Assembly: GCA_016841005.1 (NCBI GenBank) | Contig: JAEORG010000192.1 | Coordinates: 1-64,000, forward strand | Direction of reading: 5' to 3' | DNA: 64,000 nt | DNA from: Candidatus Thorarchaeota archaeon | Lineage (GTDB): Archaea > Asgardarchaeota > Thorarchaeia > Thorarchaeales > Thorarchaeaceae | Part shown: positions 44,270 to 54,090 of the stretch, piece after piece | How the letters are laid out: each line of letters starts with the position of its first letter | Position numbering within the stretch: the stretch's first letter is position 1 | Made by a program: the position numbers and the translations under genes | The notes under the pieces: generated by a model | The model's database searches: none | Told to the model about the DNA's origin: nothing | What the model saw: the letters and a program-made list of their open reading frames with translations, nothing else

Positions 44270-44722
44270 TCACTCACCAATGTCTTCGTTCCAAAGCTCT
44301 GGATTATCTCTGATGAAGTTAGTCATAAGATCAGTGCATTCATCGTTATCTAAAATGGTAAGCTCAACTCCTCGTGACTGTAGATATTCCTCTGGACCCT
44401 TGAAAGTCCGATTCTCACCAATAACAACATTTGGGATTCCGTACAGCAAAATAGCCCCACTACACATGTCACATGGAGACAATGTTGTGAAGATAGTTGC
44501 TTTTGCGTATTCACTCGCCTTTAACCGTCCAGCGTTATCCAAGCAGTCCATCTCTGCATGTAATATTGAACTTCCTTTCTGTACTCTCCTGTTATGTCCT
44601 TGTCCGACAATCTTACCGTCTATCACGAGGACTGAACCAATAGGAATTCCTCCTTCATCAAGACCCTGCTTAGCTTCTACAATGGCAGATTTCATGAACT
44701 GAAACATTTGTTCTTCATTCAC
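44270..44722 (-). CDS. Cytosine deaminase, yeast Fcy1-like
   Basis: The 150-residue zinc deaminase has the HAEMD motif (zinc His and catalytic Glu) and SPCDMCSGAILLYGIPNVVIGENRTF for the two cysteine ligands. The C-terminus, FIRDNPELWNEDIGE, closely resembles that of yeast cytosine deaminase, where it covers the active site. Cytosine to uracil salvage is therefore more likely than tRNA adenosine editing, though both share the fold. Gene order: threonine synthase, deaminase, m5C methyltransferase with short gaps. Confidence 0.8.
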   Translation of the reverse strand: MNEEQMFQFMKSAIVEAKQGLDEGGIPIGSVLVIDGKIVGQGHNRRVQKGSSILHAEMDCLDNAGRLKASEYAKATIFTTLSPCDMCSGAILLYGIPNVVIGENRTFKGPEEYLQSRGVELTILDNDECTDLMTNFIRDNPELWNEDIGE

Positions 44723-44728
44723 TTCAAT

Positions 44729-46036
44729 TCACTCCAATGCAGCTGTTAAGTCATCAAGTCTTGGTAATATAACGGGTACTTCAGGTGTAAGACGGTCTGG
44801 TGTGGCTAAGTCTTTGAAACCTGAACCAGTGATGGGTACAACCACAGTATCATTCTTGTCGATTTTTCCGTCATTTACTAGAATCTCAAGCCCTGCCATG
44901 GCTGCTACTCCACTTGGTTCAGCAAATATACCTTCATACTTGCCCAACAAGACAAGGTGTTTCTCAATCGCATCATCAGGAACTGAGACTGCCTTTCCAC
45001 GAGCAAGTTCAAGATACTTCAAAGCAGCATCACCATCCCATGGAAAAGGGTCTGCTAGACCACCCGCTACAGTATCATTTGAACTCCATGGAGAAATATT
45101 CAACGGGTCTTGGTTTTCGTTAAAGGCTCTCACTATTGGAGCACATCCATCTGGTTGAACAACAACCGGACGTGGCAATCTATCGATTAATCCCATCTCA
45201 CGGAATTCCCAAAAGCCTTTCATTGTTCCCGCCATCAACCCTCCACTACCTGTTGGGAACAGAATCCAATCTGGGGGATTCCAAGCAAGTTGCTCTGCAA
45301 TTTCATATCCCATTGATTTTGTTCCCTCAAATTGGAATCCGTTGAAAGGACCAAATGAGGGAGTTGGTGTCCATCCCAATCCATCACAAGCTGCATGAAG
45401 TATTGTAGTCGTAGGATCAACGCCTTCTTCGACCTTACGCACTCTGAATACTTTAGCTCCAAGTGTTCTCAAATGAATCAATTTTCCAGCTGGTGCATTC
45501 TCAGGTACAAATACGACTGCTCTTAATCCAGCTCTAGCAGCAAACGTTGACATTGCAGCAGCAGCATTTCCTGAAGAAGCAGCTGAAACAGTTTCTGCCC
45601 CATCTTCTTTTGCTCTACTAACTCCAACACAGATTGGACGATCTTTAAACGAACCAGAGGGATTCAATGTTTCCATTTTGATATAGAAATTTGACAATCC
45701 CAGATGGTGTGCAAGACGGGTGCTCTTAACAAGAGGAGTACCACCTTCTCCAAGCGTAATAATACTCTCTCGTTGTTTCAAAGGCATCAATTCAAAGTAC
45801 TTCCAGAGACCTCCCTTACGAGATTCCAGTACTTGCTTTGTCAGATTTTCTCTGATTAATTCCAGATTATGAAAGACATCTATTCTCCCACCACATCTGT
45901 CATTTGGTGGGACATTATCATCTGTGTATTCCTTTCCACATTTTGCACACTTGTAGTGTCTGAGTTCCAAAGTGCATTCACCAGCCTCCTGAATCATACC
46001 AGCCTTAGTTATCTTAGTTCCGCTCACGAGCACCAA
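44729..46036 (-). CDS. thrC: Threonine synthase
   Basis: The 435-residue PLP enzyme has an N-terminal zinc-ribbon-like part (YKCAKCGKEYTDD), GEGGTPLVKSTRLAHHLG, the PLP lysine in NPSGSFKDRPICVG, SSGNAAAAMSTFAARAG, and PTGSGGLMAGTMKGF. It makes threonine from O-phosphohomoserine. The start is uncertain: a TTG at 46036 with AGGT upstream, or the adjacent GTG. The class with a leading ribbon is common in archaea. Confidence 0.9.
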   Translation of the reverse strand: MVLVSGTKITKAGMIQEAGECTLELRHYKCAKCGKEYTDDNVPPNDRCGGRIDVFHNLELIRENLTKQVLESRKGGLWKYFELMPLKQRESIITLGEGGTPLVKSTRLAHHLGLSNFYIKMETLNPSGSFKDRPICVGVSRAKEDGAETVSAASSGNAAAAMSTFAARAGLRAVVFVPENAPAGKLIHLRTLGAKVFRVRKVEEGVDPTTTILHAACDGLGWTPTPSFGPFNGFQFEGTKSMGYEIAEQLAWNPPDWILFPTGSGGLMAGTMKGFWEFREMGLIDRLPRPVVVQPDGCAPIVRAFNENQDPLNISPWSSNDTVAGGLADPFPWDGDAALKYLELARGKAVSVPDDAIEKHLVLLGKYEGIFAEPSGVAAMAGLEILVNDGKIDKNDTVVVPITGSGFKDLATPDRLTPEVPVILPRLDDLTAALE

Positions 46037-46084
46037 AAGGAAAGACCTAACTCAGAGCAGGTTTGAATCCTAATAGAACATAAA

Positions 46085-46675
46085 ATGACTGTAACAGATT
46101 ATGAAGTGGAAGTGAAACTTCCTATCAAAACCGAAGAAGCAATCATAGAAGCATTACATAAGCTAGGAGCGGTTAAGACAAACACAGAAACTCAGATTGA
46201 CGTATATTTCGATCATCCATGTAGGTCCTTTCAAGAAACTGATGAGGCTCTCAGAATTAGGAGCCGAGAAGTCGTCATCAAACATGAGGATCATCCCTCA
46301 ATACCACCTCAAAAAACAGAGATGACATACAAAGGGCCTAAGATTGATAAATCAACAAAGACGCGTCTTGAGATTTCTCTTGTTATTGATAACATATCTT
46401 CTGCCAAGACCATACTTGAAGAACTTGGCTTCCGAAATGTTGCGACTGTTGAAAAGATGCGTTCGTTCTTTACATACGAAGATATTGTTCTCAGCATTGA
46501 TTCAGTCGTTCAAGTTGGTCTTTTCTTGGAGTTGGAGAAAGTTGTAGACTCTGAGGATCAGATTCCTGCTGTCAAAGAAGAAATATTCACAATCATAGAA
46601 AAATTAGGGCTCAATCCCAAAGATTCAATTCGAGAATCATACCTTGAACTTTTCTTAAGAAAACAGCATATCTAA
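46085..46675 (+). CDS. CYTH domain protein (class IV adenylate cyclase/thiamine triphosphatase-like)
   Basis: The 196-residue protein starts with the ExExK signature (EVEVKLPI) and has the tunnel-fold pattern: FDHPCRSFQETDEALRIRSR, TYKGPKIDKSTKTRLEIS and LGFRNVATVEKMRSFF. CYTH enzymes hydrolyse or cyclise triphosphate compounds. CyaB-like archaeal members have uncertain substrates. It overlaps the end of the HD gene by 4 nt, tail to tail. Confidence 0.9.
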   Translation: MTVTDYEVEVKLPIKTEEAIIEALHKLGAVKTNTETQIDVYFDHPCRSFQETDEALRIRSREVVIKHEDHPSIPPQKTEMTYKGPKIDKSTKTRLEISLVIDNISSAKTILEELGFRNVATVEKMRSFFTYEDIVLSIDSVVQVGLFLELEKVVDSEDQIPAVKEEIFTIIEKLGLNPKDSIRESYLELFLRKQHI

Positions 46676-47253
46676 AATTGAACTTCTTCTTTCATACGAT
46701 TAACAAATGCCTCCAGAAAGGAATGTCGTTCAATAGCCATTTCTCTAGCATCATCAGTATACATCAAATCTTTCAATTTCAATAGCTTTTCATCAGCGTG
46801 CTGTAGAAAACCACTGATTCCCCGACCTGAAACAGTTGCTTGTGCTATTGACCGAAAAATCCCTACAGCCCCAATAGCATCAAGTTTGTCTGCATCACTG
46901 AGAATGCGTCCTTCTAAGGATGTAGGCTCAAGGCCCTCACTGAATCTGTGTGTTCTAATGGCTGAAACCACTTTAGTAATCTCTCCATCTGAATATCCAA
47001 TACTGGAAAGAAAATCTCCACTCATTTTTCCAGATGATATGGAATGAGATTCGCCTGTTGTGGTTTCAGCAGGTCTACCAATATCGTGAAGTAATGAAGC
47101 TGCGCCAAGAATTCTGATATTCGCTGACGCTCTCCTTCCCATTTTCAAAGCAATAGCAAGCACACGTCTTGTGTGGTCATAGGTATGAGCTCCCTGACCA
47201 TTAGGTTCCATCACACTTTTAGCAAATGTGTCAATTTCTTTCTCTGGGAACAT
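46672..47253 (-). CDS. HD-domain phosphohydrolase
   Basis: The 193-residue protein contains the HD metal residues: H in YDHTRRVLAIAL, HD in SLLHDIGRP and D in LSDADKLDAIGAVG. It is similar to the YpgQ/YedJ-type small HD proteins that act on nucleotides. Start ATG with GGTGG 4 nt upstream. Substrate unknown. Confidence 0.9.
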   Translation of the reverse strand: MFPEKEIDTFAKSVMEPNGQGAHTYDHTRRVLAIALKMGRRASANIRILGAASLLHDIGRPAETTTGESHSISSGKMSGDFLSSIGYSDGEITKVVSAIRTHRFSEGLEPTSLEGRILSDADKLDAIGAVGIFRSIAQATVSGRGISGFLQHADEKLLKLKDLMYTDDAREMAIERHSFLEAFVNRMKEEVQF

Positions 47254-47334
47254 GAAACCACCTTATTCACAACTAAATAATACGCTTTCTTTAAATCGTC
47301 GGGTTGTACTATATTTGTTTGTGGCTAATCCTAG

Positions 47335-47353
47335 AAACGCTTTAAACAAAATA
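47335..47353 (+). promoter_or_regulatory. TATA-like promoter of the transglutaminase-like/MoxR operon
   Basis: AAACGCTTTAAACAAAATA contains a TTTAAA box about 90 nt before the TTG start of the giant surface protein. This is the only promoter-like element seen before the six-gene operon; spacing to the start is long, so a leader of about 60 nt is expected. Confidence 0.3.
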
Positions 47354-47433
47354 ACTCGCTTTCTTCATGCTATTGAGCCGCCGCCTTCTAAAGCCCAATA
47401 CGCGCCACATCACGCACGGAGAGGAAAGTTACC

Positions 47434-50400
47434 TTGAGTGAGACTCCAACTACACCTAAGCGAAAAATTGGTTTAGTCACAATCTTGAGTTCTCTGTTTA
47501 TCATTTTCATTCTAGTCTGGGGAGCATATACGCTTATTCTCATTCAAGCGGGAGAGGTTCGAACTTCTGAGCCTCATTCCAAACTCGATGATATTCCTTC
47601 GTGGCCATATGATATTAATTGGGCTGGTGGTCGAACTAACTGGTTTGAAAATATCAATTACACCGATTTGCCACTTGATCAGCAACTTCCTGAAGATCTT
47701 CTAGCACAGCTCAATAATACCATCTTTATTGCGGAACCTGCGAATCCTGCACAACTCTGGCGGAGTAGTGCATATGATCGATACAGTGGTTCCGGATGGA
47801 GTAAGACACTATCTGGTAGTTATACATACACTGCAATTAGCCCTGGTCAAGCTACTAATCCAATCTACACAATAAGCATGAATGTGAGCGTTTCGCCAAG
47901 TATAGAGCCAATCGAGCTACCTGTCCTCTTTCCTGATATTATGGTAATAGAGAATTCATTTCGAACAATTCCTTCAGGACGTTTGGTTGATTATACCCTA
48001 ACAACTGATCAGTATGACACACTTCTGTTTAGTCCATTGTTAACTGGTTCTCCTGATGAAACAGTGCTTATACAGTATGACGTAACCTATGGGAACCAAG
48101 ATTTGACCTACATCCAGGACCATGCCCTTCCTGGAGATCTCGCAGACACTGATATTGACACCATCTATGGAGATGTAGGTGTCACACTATCGCAGACAGT
48201 AATTGACGAGATTGCGCCATTTGAAACCGTAGGAGATAATGCCTATGATAAGGCAATGGCAGTTGACCTTCATTTTCGCACTCATTATCAGTTGCTAATC
48301 GATAGTGAGAATATCACAGAACGCCCCCAAGACCAAGAACTAACAGAATGGTTCATCGAACGTGGTGGTGGTCTTCCGATGGACTTCGCAACTGCGTATT
48401 GTGTCTTCATGCGGTATCTCAATGTCCCAGCTCGAGTCACAATTGGTTATGCGATGGGTGAACCTGATCCTGATGGTGGCAATTTTCGTTTAATTCAAGT
48501 AAAACACATGATGTTCTGGGTAGAGGTCTATATTCCCTTAGATGACGGCACAGGTGAATGGATACAAGTTATTCCTCTTCCGCTGCCACCTGAGTTTGCT
48601 GGTGGGTCACTTCCCGAGAATTTTGATCAAGGCGATGTTGAACTCCTTGTTGTTCCCTCCGTACCATGGGCTGAGATTGGTACTGATTTTAATTTATACG
48701 CGATTCTAACAGTAAACAATGTCACTGTTAGGGATCCTGAAAACATACGTTTCTATGATTTGACTGATGGAGTTGACATCGGTATAACAACCATTCAACC
48801 TTCTGACTGGTTGATTCCTCTGGCAAACATAACATACCAATTCCCAGCTGGTGCTACTGTCGGGGTTCATAATATTACTGCCATGTGGATTTCATCAACG
48901 TTTCTTGTTTCTAACTTCACCTATGTGGTAGCAGTTGGTCAATCAAGTCCGCTTAATGCAGCACCTCCTGATGCGCCTGATATTCCGTTCATTCCAGCTG
49001 ATACAATAGATGTAGACATCAGTCTGGGTTTAAGCAACTACGAAGCTCACTGGAATGACACAATTCATGTACATGGGATAATGACTATCTCTGGATCCCC
49101 AGCGAATGGGACATACTTGGCTCAGCTCGGAAATGACAAGATGTGGATCATGTGGGATGGTCTGTGGTATGGAAATGCTACTATAGGTTCAGATGGGTAT
49201 TATGAGTTAGACATCGTTGCAGATGGTACTGACTTGGCCAGAATGGTTACAGGTACCCATACAATATCTGCCTATTACGCTGGTGCATATGACCCGGGTA
49301 CTGGATTCCCTGTAGTGTTACCGGGATCTTCTGCGGATTCAACAATCAATTTGAGGGGAGCTCCTGGCTTTGACTTAACAGTGGGTCCTGTTGACACATA
49401 TGGTGGTGGAAGTATCACATACGATGGCTTGGCATACCTTCAAAATGGCACCCTTCTCATTGGCGAAACCATTGGAATTCTTTTTGATGACATAGAAATT
49501 ACCACTGTTGTTACAAACAGCACTGGTGGGTTCAACTATGTATACAATATTCCTCTTCTGCATCCATCAGGAACCTTCAATGCACAAGTAAATTGGACTG
49601 CACCACCTTCTGATGTTGATGGTGGTACTAGCTTCGCAATTCCTGTGACTATTCAGAGTGGTGCAACGACTTTGACAATTGACTCCACTCCTAAGGATCC
49701 CGAACCTGTTCATATATACGAAACCATCACAATCTTCGGGACTCTTACGGTCAGTTCTGATGGGACTCCTCTCGTTGGAAGGACTGTTGAGATATGGTGG
49801 GACTGGAACAATGGTACGACAACAATGATTGGTACTAATACAACCATAGTTGGAGGTTATTACGAATTTACCTTTACAATTCCTGCTGGTTCAGAGGGGC
49901 TTTCCACTTACTGGGTTGAATGGGATGCATCAGCTGAACCAAATTACCAAGACGCAGTTTCTACAACGATGGACATTACAGTCAAACGGTATGACTTGAT
50001 TGTCACAATTGGAACAATTCAAAGCTCAGTAGTAGTTGGTGAAGAATTAGATATACAAGGAGCATTATTTCTTCCAGAATTTCCAGGTTTTCTTGGAGGT
50101 GAACCTGTCACCCTTTGGTGGCAGAATGGGACTGGAACTTATAATATCACAAGTGTGTACACAGGTATTGCAACAGGAGTATACACATTCAATTATACAG
50201 TTCCCATTACACATGAATTGACTACTGTGCAGCTATGGGCAGAATACATCTCAAGGTCTCCCGCGCTCAGTAGTAATGTGTCATCTCAGCTAGGAATTGT
50301 TGTGAGAAACTACAATTCCTACATCACAGTACTATCTAACGCCTCTGTGGTTCATCTAAATGAGTCTGTACTAATTTACGGATATCTGGAGCATGAGAAC

Positions 50401-53400
50401 GGAACACCTCTTACAGGAATGCCTGTGGATATTGAATGGAATAATGGAACCTCTTACTTCTTTCCAGTTGTTACCAACTCTACTGGGTGGTATCGCTACC
50501 TATACAACTGCTCACTCACCATTGATAGTGTTGGAACCGTCACTGTCACCGTTTATCACACTTCAATAGACCCTAGTTATAGTGGTTCGAATGCGACTCT
50601 GTCCCCTTCACTGACACTACAACTCTACCAAGTAACGCTAGATGCAGACGTTGCATCAAACAGCGTCCATTTAGATGAAGTAATTGTGTTTACTGGGACT
50701 CTGATGTTAGATCTTACTGGTACCCCCATTACAGGGGCTACAGTCATTGTTCATTATAGGAATAGCACAGGAACCTACATGTTTCCAAAAATAACTGATG
50801 TAACTGGATCCTTCTTCTTCCAATACAACTGTTCCCTTAATGATGCACTTGGTGCAGTCTATCTCTGGGCACAGTATAACAGCCTAAACCCCCTATGGGA
50901 TAACGCTGAATCGTTAAATCGAACTGTAAATCTGCTTCTTTATTCAATGGACTTGACTACTTTCACTGATAGTGCAACTTACTATATTGACGAGGTAGTT
51001 CATATCTTCGGGACTTTGACGTATAGTCACAATGCAACGCCATTAGCTGGACAAGATATTGAAATATGGTGGAATAACGGCACATCATATTCTCTTGGTA
51101 CTGTTTTGACAGACGGAACAGGATACTTTGAGTACTACTACACTCTGTCACCACAGACAGACACTACTGGCTCTGTTACAGTCTGGGCTGAGTTCACTAC
51201 CTCTGTACCATTATGGGCAGATGCAGACTCTTTACCTGGTGTTACCTTTACTATCTCTAAATATGGGGTCACGCTAGATGTTTCGTTAATTCCAAACCCC
51301 GTCTATCTTAATGGATCATTGACTATTGAGGTTCATCTATTCTTTACTAACAACGCGACTGATATCGTTGGTGAATGGGTTTCAGTCTGGTGGGATAATG
51401 GTACTGTATCACTCCTATCGACAGGTCAAACTGACGGTGCAGGTCTCTATTCATTTCCATATTCAAACATGGACGAAGATACTATTCTATCTGTTCAGAT
51501 CTTTGCAAATTATACCGAATCAGCCTATCTGCAGACTGCGACCTCCGCTCCTCAAAGTCTGCTTCTTGAACGATGGTTGACAATAATCTCTGGGTTCGAT
51601 ACCGGAGGTGTAACAGCATTTCTTTTGACAGATACTGTTGTAGTCACTGGTACTCTGTATTACGATCTCGGTATCCCTGAGCCATATGGAGGAGTTGAGG
51701 TTCAAATTCTTGTCAATGGTTCGATTGTGGATACTACCACTACAGCATCTGATGGAACTTTCATAGGATATTGGGATATCCCTGATTTGACACCAATTGG
51801 TAACTACGATATTACAGTTCGATATGTATCTGCTGTGAACTGGATTGCAGACTATGAAACAACTCCGATTACTGTTTCAGTTGATGCCGTAAGTATTGTT
51901 TGGACCTTCGCAGTTGATCCCAATGTTGTATACAGAAGCGAATGGTTGCACATCTATGGTACTCTCGATTTGGATAATGGAAGTGTCTACACAGGAGCTA
52001 TTGTTACTATAATGTGGGAAAACACCGTAACTGCAACTGGACCTATGACACTTACAACAGTAGTCACTGATGGAAGTGGGAATTTCGATTATTGGTATCT
52101 GTTGAGTGAAACAGAGGAACTTGGTCTTACTCAAATTTGGGCGGAGTGTAATTCAGGAGTGCCAATAATCGCTGCAAGTTCGTCACCAATCGAATTAGTA
52201 GATGTGATGCAGATTCCAGTCAGTCTAACAGCTACAAGTTCACACTCCGTAATCTATCTTGGCGACACAATCACCATTAGCGGAACCCTTCAATTTGCGA
52301 ATGGCACAGTAATGGTTGGATATAGTATCGAAATCATATGGGCTGGGGATGTCCTCGATACAATTTTGATTACTGACACGGTAGCTGGTGCATATTCCTA
52401 TGATTACTTACTTCCGTGGGACGAATCGCCTCGTGATATAACACACTATGTTAGATTTGTACAACCCTCAGAAGCATATACAGCCACGCAGACCACCGAA
52501 GAGGCACTCGAAATAAGAGATATAATTACCCTTTCTATCGATCCACAATTAGTCACATCCATCGTCCGAGGAGATACCCTCTTTGTTTCTGGTACAGTGA
52601 CCAATGGCGGTGGAGCAGATGCTGGTGTGCCTATCGATTTGCTAGTTGATGGTTCTCCAGAAGGAATACTACTGGTTTCAGACACAAACGGAATTATCTC
52701 AACCACTTTTGAGATATCCGCTAGTATTAGTCGTGGGCTACATAATTTCAGTATACGTGTGAGTTCATCCAATTATGATGTGACCTCATCCTCAGGGTAT
52801 TGGATAATACAAGTCAACATTACATCAAGGCTTTCTGTATCCTTCGAAAGTACTCCGAGTCTCATGCCTGGTGAATCTTTCACTATTCGTTTCACATTGA
52901 TAGACCAAGCTGATGACCGCCATGAAGGAGAAACAGTAGATGTTTATCTTAATGAAACCTACTTGATGTCAATCACAATCGATGCAGCGAGTCCCCATAT
53001 TCATTCAATTGTAATCAATCCTTTACTATGGGGTGCAAGAAGTGGATTTTATGTAGCTATAGTTGTATATCCCGGAGATCAATATGTTGTGGGAAGTTCA
53101 GCTGAAACAAGAGAATCTATTCATGTATTTCATGATGTAGTATTCACTGGGTTTAACCCCCCGTATAGTGTGATTAATAACCCTCTCACCCTCTCAGGAG
53201 TTCTTGTCGACCCTAACGGCGCTCCTATAGAGGGAAGGAATATAACTCTAACTCGGAATGACACTCTCTCTTTCGACTTAACAACCGATGTGAACGGGCA
53301 GTTCACTCATCAATCAACAGAAATCATAACCACTGAAGGAACCTATACATTCTTCGTGTCATTTACTAGGGCTGACTCAACTGTTGCCAGCGATTCATAC

Positions 53401-53598
53401 TCATTCGAGATTACCTCTGGGTTACCCCCAGGATTCGACACAGCTTTGTTAATTACTTGGGCTGTCATTGTAGCCATTGAAGCTGTGGTAGCTATGCTCA
53501 TTGTAGCAAGATATAGATACAAAGGACGTGGATTTGTTATACCACGACTTGGTTTCTCCGAACGCGCTTCGGAAATTCATGATTCATTAGTCAGGTGA
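47434..53598 (+). CDS. Giant surface protein: degenerate transglutaminase-like domain plus tandem beta-sandwich repeats
   Basis: The 2054-residue protein starts at TTG with GGAGAGG 9 nt upstream. It has an N-terminal membrane helix (about 14-36), a region 60-250, a transglutaminase-like domain (about 255-385), some 14 tandem repeats of about 100 residues (about 525-2000) and a C-terminal membrane helix (about 2007-2030) with a short cytoplasmic tail. The fold pattern is clear (MDFATAYCVFMRYLNVPARVTIGY; FWVEVYIP), but the expected Cys, His and Asp are P315, M360 and I380. Very many N-x-S/T sites suggest heavy glycosylation. It heads the MoxR/DUF58 operon. Confidence 0.75.
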   Translation: MSETPTTPKRKIGLVTILSSLFIIFILVWGAYTLILIQAGEVRTSEPHSKLDDIPSWPYDINWAGGRTNWFENINYTDLPLDQQLPEDLLAQLNNTIFIAEPANPAQLWRSSAYDRYSGSGWSKTLSGSYTYTAISPGQATNPIYTISMNVSVSPSIEPIELPVLFPDIMVIENSFRTIPSGRLVDYTLTTDQYDTLLFSPLLTGSPDETVLIQYDVTYGNQDLTYIQDHALPGDLADTDIDTIYGDVGVTLSQTVIDEIAPFETVGDNAYDKAMAVDLHFRTHYQLLIDSENITERPQDQELTEWFIERGGGLPMDFATAYCVFMRYLNVPARVTIGYAMGEPDPDGGNFRLIQVKHMMFWVEVYIPLDDGTGEWIQVIPLPLPPEFAGGSLPENFDQGDVELLVVPSVPWAEIGTDFNLYAILTVNNVTVRDPENIRFYDLTDGVDIGITTIQPSDWLIPLANITYQFPAGATVGVHNITAMWISSTFLVSNFTYVVAVGQSSPLNAAPPDAPDIPFIPADTIDVDISLGLSNYEAHWNDTIHVHGIMTISGSPANGTYLAQLGNDKMWIMWDGLWYGNATIGSDGYYELDIVADGTDLARMVTGTHTISAYYAGAYDPGTGFPVVLPGSSADSTINLRGAPGFDLTVGPVDTYGGGSITYDGLAYLQNGTLLIGETIGILFDDIEITTVVTNSTGGFNYVYNIPLLHPSGTFNAQVNWTAPPSDVDGGTSFAIPVTIQSGATTLTIDSTPKDPEPVHIYETITIFGTLTVSSDGTPLVGRTVEIWWDWNNGTTTMIGTNTTIVGGYYEFTFTIPAGSEGLSTYWVEWDASAEPNYQDAVSTTMDITVKRYDLIVTIGTIQSSVVVGEELDIQGALFLPEFPGFLGGEPVTLWWQNGTGTYNITSVYTGIATGVYTFNYTVPITHELTTVQLWAEYISRSPALSSNVSSQLGIVVRNYNSYITVLSNASVVHLNESVLIYGYLEHENGTPLTGMPVDIEWNNGTSYFFPVVTNSTGWYRYLYNCSLTIDSVGTVTVTVYHTSIDPSYSGSNATLSPSLTLQLYQVTLDADVASNSVHLDEVIVFTGTLMLDLTGTPITGATVIVHYRNSTGTYMFPKITDVTGSFFFQYNCSLNDALGAVYLWAQYNSLNPLWDNAESLNRTVNLLLYSMDLTTFTDSATYYIDEVVHIFGTLTYSHNATPLAGQDIEIWWNNGTSYSLGTVLTDGTGYFEYYYTLSPQTDTTGSVTVWAEFTTSVPLWADADSLPGVTFTISKYGVTLDVSLIPNPVYLNGSLTIEVHLFFTNNATDIVGEWVSVWWDNGTVSLLSTGQTDGAGLYSFPYSNMDEDTILSVQIFANYTESAYLQTATSAPQSLLLERWLTIISGFDTGGVTAFLLTDTVVVTGTLYYDLGIPEPYGGVEVQILVNGSIVDTTTTASDGTFIGYWDIPDLTPIGNYDITVRYVSAVNWIADYETTPITVSVDAVSIVWTFAVDPNVVYRSEWLHIYGTLDLDNGSVYTGAIVTIMWENTVTATGPMTLTTVVTDGSGNFDYWYLLSETEELGLTQIWAECNSGVPIIAASSSPIELVDVMQIPVSLTATSSHSVIYLGDTITISGTLQFANGTVMVGYSIEIIWAGDVLDTILITDTVAGAYSYDYLLPWDESPRDITHYVRFVQPSEAYTATQTTEEALEIRDIITLSIDPQLVTSIVRGDTLFVSGTVTNGGGADAGVPIDLLVDGSPEGILLVSDTNGIISTTFEISASISRGLHNFSIRVSSSNYDVTSSSGYWIIQVNITSRLSVSFESTPSLMPGESFTIRFTLIDQADDRHEGETVDVYLNETYLMSITIDAASPHIHSIVINPLLWGARSGFYVAIVVYPGDQYVVGSSAETRESIHVFHDVVFTGFNPPYSVINNPLTLSGVLVDPNGAPIEGRNITLTRNDTLSFDLTTDVNGQFTHQSTEIITTEGTYTFFVSFTRADSTVASDSYSFEITSGLPPGFDTALLITWAVIVAIEAVVAMLIVARYRYKGRGFVIPRLGFSERASEIHDSLVR
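49003..53430 (+). repeat. About 14 tandem Ig/CNA-B-like protein repeats
   Basis: Each unit of about 90-110 residues has a common pattern: an early G-T-L-x-x-x strand, then G-x-x-V-x-I-W-W-x-N-G-T, then T-D-G-x-G-x-Y-x-Y and a final V-x-V-W-A-E-Y. Examples begin near residues 783, 876, 972, 1075 and 1180. The units are diverged at the DNA level, so this is old duplication within the gene, not a recent expansion. They probably form a rod lifting the N-terminal domain from the membrane or lining the surface. Confidence 0.65.
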
Positions 53599-53604
53599 TG
53601 AATA

Positions 53605-54066
53605 ATGCAGAACGAACTTCAGTTAATAATGCCAATTGTTGCACTCACTGGTGCAGTCATTGTGGTATTGCTGTATCTTTACTTCGTTAAGGGTATGTTT
53701 CAGACCACTGGAAAACGTACAGTAGCATCTGTAGACATTCCAGGCAAACTGAGAAACATCAAGAAACTTGCCGATGCGGGTAAGTTTGATGCCGCAATAA
53801 CTCTTGCATTCCGCACATTTGAACAGATGTGTGGAATGAAGATAGGATCAGAGAGGATGTCTTCAGAAACAGCACGAGAGTACATTGAGAGAGTTCTGAA
53901 GGTAATACCTCTAGATGCAGAATCAGTCGAGGAATTTGTCCAAGCCTATGAAGAGGCCCGATTCTCGAGCCACGATATTGCTCGAGAACGCTATGAATTA
54001 GCAATAAAGGTCTTTACAGATATCTATCCACGAATTGAAGGTGCAACACCAATCAGAGCCTCGTGA
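53605..54066 (+). CDS. DUF4129-like membrane protein
   Basis: The 153-residue protein has one N-terminal membrane helix (about 8-28) and a soluble helical domain (residues 45-150: KLADAGKFDAAITLAFRTFEQM, SSETAREYIERVL, EEFVQAYEEARFS) that matches the DUF4129 tail found at the C-terminus of TgpA-type transglutaminases. Here it is a separate gene 6 nt after the giant protein, as if the usual fusion were split. GGTGATG precedes the ATG. Confidence 0.65.
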   Translation: MQNELQLIMPIVALTGAVIVVLLYLYFVKGMFQTTGKRTVASVDIPGKLRNIKKLADAGKFDAAITLAFRTFEQMCGMKIGSERMSSETAREYIERVLKVIPLDAESVEEFVQAYEEARFSSHDIARERYELAIKVFTDIYPRIEGATPIRAS

Positions 54067-54090
54067 AGGTGAAAAAAGGAGCGAGTATAG

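Noticed and set aside
49003..53430. DNA-level tandem repeat array
   Set aside because: The units are similar only as proteins; nucleotide sequence is diverged, so no recent repeat expansion or CRISPR-like array is present.
53700..54004. Antisense open frames within the DUF4129-like gene
   Set aside because: They mirror the coding frame of a real gene, lack ribosome sites and resemble no known family.
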